From Flavobacteriales bacterium (GTDB lineage Bacteria > Bacteroidota > Bacteroidia > Flavobacteriales > Flavobacteriaceae), in contig WTIY01000143.1 of assembly GCA_011525065.1 (NCBI GenBank), forward strand, positions 1 to 7,696: a DNA stretch of 7,696 nt, in the 5' to 3' direction. Positions 6,465 to 7,696 of this stretch are shown here, in pieces. Numbering within the stretch: position 1 is the stretch's first letter; every line of letters starts with the position of its first letter. A model generated the notes under the pieces. It saw nothing but the letters and a program-made list of their open reading frames with translations, was not told the DNA's origin and made no database searches. Made by a program: the position numbers and the translations under genes.

Positions 6465-7481
6465 ATGAAATTAAGAAACACCTTATTCAGTCTCATTGTT
6501 GCCATCAGCGCGACCTTACAAGCACAGGACGGTTTGCCGGTTTACCATGATTATTTTGCTGATAACTTGTACTTGCTTCATCCTTCAATGGCCGGTGCAT
6601 CCTCCTATGGTAAGTTGCGTATGACCGCGCGCCAGCAGTGGTTCGATCAAACTGAGGCACCCAATATCCAAACGGCGAGTTACCATAATCGCGTCGGTCA
6701 GAACTCGGGTCTTGGGGCGATCGTATTTAACGATGCCAATGGTTATCACTCTCAAGTTGGAGGATATTTGACTTATGCGCATCACCTTTTGTTTTCGCGC
6801 AACCGATCTGAAATTAATCAATTGTCTTTTGGGATGAGTGTTGGTCTAATGGAATCCAAGTTGGATGAAACTAATTTTGACCCCAGTCAATACGACCCAA
6901 TTATTGCAGGGATCATTCAGACCACGGGTTACTTTAATGTCGATGCCGGGATGTCTTACAATTTCTTAGATTTCTCTGCGCACTTCACGGTCAAGAATCT
7001 GTTGTTTCGCAACCGAAGTTTGTATTCGGAAGAATTTGAATCCAATAACCAACGCAATTATATACTCTCCATGGCCTATGGCATATCTGGTTCAGGAGGC
7101 CTCTATTATTTTGAACCTTCCTTCATGCTTCAGTACAAGGAGCGTACACAAGAGCAAGGGGTTGATTTAAACTTTAAGGCCTTTAGGGCGATGGAATTTG
7201 GTAGTGTTTATGCAGGACTTAGTTATCGTAGAAGTTTTGATGGTGCTGAATATCTAGACGGGAATCAAGTGCGCAATCAAAAGCTCCAATACATTACGCC
7301 AGTAATCGGAACAACCTACAAGAATTTCATGTTTGCCTATACCTATTCCTACCAAACAGGTTCAGTGCGATTGGAGTCTGGAGGCTTTCATCAAATTACG
7401 ATCGGATACAATTTCTTAAGAGGCCGATTTAGTTCTTGGGATCAAGACATGCGTTATAACGGCATGTTACGTCCAAGATAA
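6465..7481 (+). CDS. PorP/SprF-family type IX secretion outer-membrane protein
   Basis: The ATG at 6465 is preferred over the in-frame TTG at 6453 because it places a normal signal peptide at the N-terminus: MKLRNT, a hydrophobic LFSLIVAISATL stretch, then QAQ before DGLPVY. The product is 338 residues, normal for the family. After the signal the LLHPSMAGAS segment corresponds to the family's N-P-A-x-A-G region, followed by ARQQWFDQ and alternating, aromatic-ended strands with GLGAIVFND, GGYLTYAHH and FGMSVGL, as in an outer-membrane beta-barrel. Family members such as SprF are needed for secretion or surface attachment of type B substrates. The gene starts 16 bp after the adhesin stop, with no visible promoter or terminator between, so co-transcription and pairing with that adhesin are likely. 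It could serve other substrates as well; membership in the PorP/SprF family is firm, orthology to sprF itself is not claimed. Confidence 0.93.
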   Translation: MKLRNTLFSLIVAISATLQAQDGLPVYHDYFADNLYLLHPSMAGASSYGKLRMTARQQWFDQTEAPNIQTASYHNRVGQNSGLGAIVFNDANGYHSQVGGYLTYAHHLLFSRNRSEINQLSFGMSVGLMESKLDETNFDPSQYDPIIAGIIQTTGYFNVDAGMSYNFLDFSAHFTVKNLLFRNRSLYSEEFESNNQRNYILSMAYGISGSGGLYYFEPSFMLQYKERTQEQGVDLNFKAFRAMEFGSVYAGLSYRRSFDGAEYLDGNQVRNQKLQYITPVIGTTYKNFMFAYTYSYQTGSVRLESGGFHQITIGYNFLRGRFSSWDQDMRYNGMLRPR

Positions 7482-7511
7482 TAGGTTATCCTCTCTTCTT
7501 AAAACTGAAAC

Positions 7512-7696
7512 ATGCTCATCAAATCGGTACGTGGCAAGACCCCTAAATACGGAAAGGATTGCTTTATGGCGGATAACGCCACCCTTATCGGCGATGTGTT
7601 GATGGGTGATGGGTGCAGCGTTTGGTTTAACGCCGTCGTTCGCGGTGATGTCAACAGCATTAAGGTTGGGAATCATGTAAACATTCAGGACGGAGC
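7512..7696 (+). CDS. Gamma-class carbonic anhydrase family protein, 3' partial
   Basis: An ATG at 7512 opens a frame running off the window after 61 codons; family members are about 170 residues, so roughly a third is visible. The sequence has left-handed beta-helix hexapeptide character (ATLIGDVLMGDGCSVWFN) and the family signature NAVVRGDVN followed by VGNHVNIQDG. Arg44, Asp46, Gln59 and Asp60 match the conserved Arg, Asp, Gln and Asp of the gamma-carbonic anhydrase fold; the zinc-binding histidines are expected beyond the window, so catalytic competence cannot be judged. Many bacterial members are cytoplasmic trimers of uncertain activity. The gene follows the PorP/SprF stop by 30 bp on the same strand. 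The gap shows no hairpin or Bacteroidota promoter that I can recognise, so read-through is possible, but no functional link to the secretion genes is evident. Confidence 0.92.
   Translation, partial: MLIKSVRGKTPKYGKDCFMADNATLIGDVLMGDGCSVWFNAVVRGDVNSIKVGNHVNIQDG

Noticed and set aside
6585..6821. Minus-strand open frame within the PorP/SprF gene
   Set aside because: The plus-strand gene is clearly real; the antisense frame has no recognisable features.
7482..7511. Terminator between the PorP/SprF and carbonic anhydrase genes
   Set aside because: The 30-bp gap contains no inverted repeat or hairpin with a T-run that I can find.
7467..7676. Minus-strand open frame across the carbonic anhydrase start
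   Set aside because: The plus-strand frame carries the family signature, so the antisense frame is a shadow.

Overview
The window looks like a chromosomal segment from a member of the phylum Bacteroidota, most likely a marine or environmental Flavobacteriaceae. The main evidence is a type B sorting domain of the type IX secretion system (T9SS, found only in this phylum) at the end of a very long repetitive protein, followed directly by a PorP/SprF-family outer-membrane gene. None of the genes has a clear Shine-Dalgarno sequence, which is also usual for the phylum. All three genes are on the + strand and closely packed.

Region by region: (1) Bases 1-6448 hold the 3' part of a giant surface-protein gene. 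Its start, signal peptide and N-terminus lie upstream of the window, and 2148 codons are visible. Most of it (to about base 5695) is an array of 18 complete modules of about 95-117 residues, preceded by the tail of another. Each module opens with a Cys-Asp-rich, DxDxDG-like motif followed by an FDLT-like motif. The modules fall into three alternating subtypes that form triads of about 300 residues. Two consecutive triads, 614 residues or 1842 bp, are present twice in tandem, and 1620 bp of that unit is identical at every base I compared. The array is followed by an Ig/PKD-like segment, a SprB-repeat-like segment and the T9SS type B C-terminal domain. (2) Bases 6465-7481 encode a PorP/SprF-family outer-membrane protein beginning 16 bp after the adhesin stop. 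(3) Bases 7512-7696 are the first 61 codons of a gamma-class carbonic anhydrase family protein, cut by the window end. The gaps of 16 and 30 bp contain no recognisable promoter, terminator or RNA gene.

How they fit together: by analogy with SprB/SprF of Flavobacterium johnsoniae, the PorP/SprF protein is probably the dedicated partner that lets the type B substrate through the T9SS and onto the cell surface, where the long modular stalk would act in adhesion or gliding. The carbonic anhydrase-like gene may be a housekeeping gene that is merely adjacent. I do not see an entirely new system. The most noteworthy features are the nested repeat organisation and the apparently perfect in-frame tandem duplication, which is either a very recent event (or homogenisation) or an assembly artefact.
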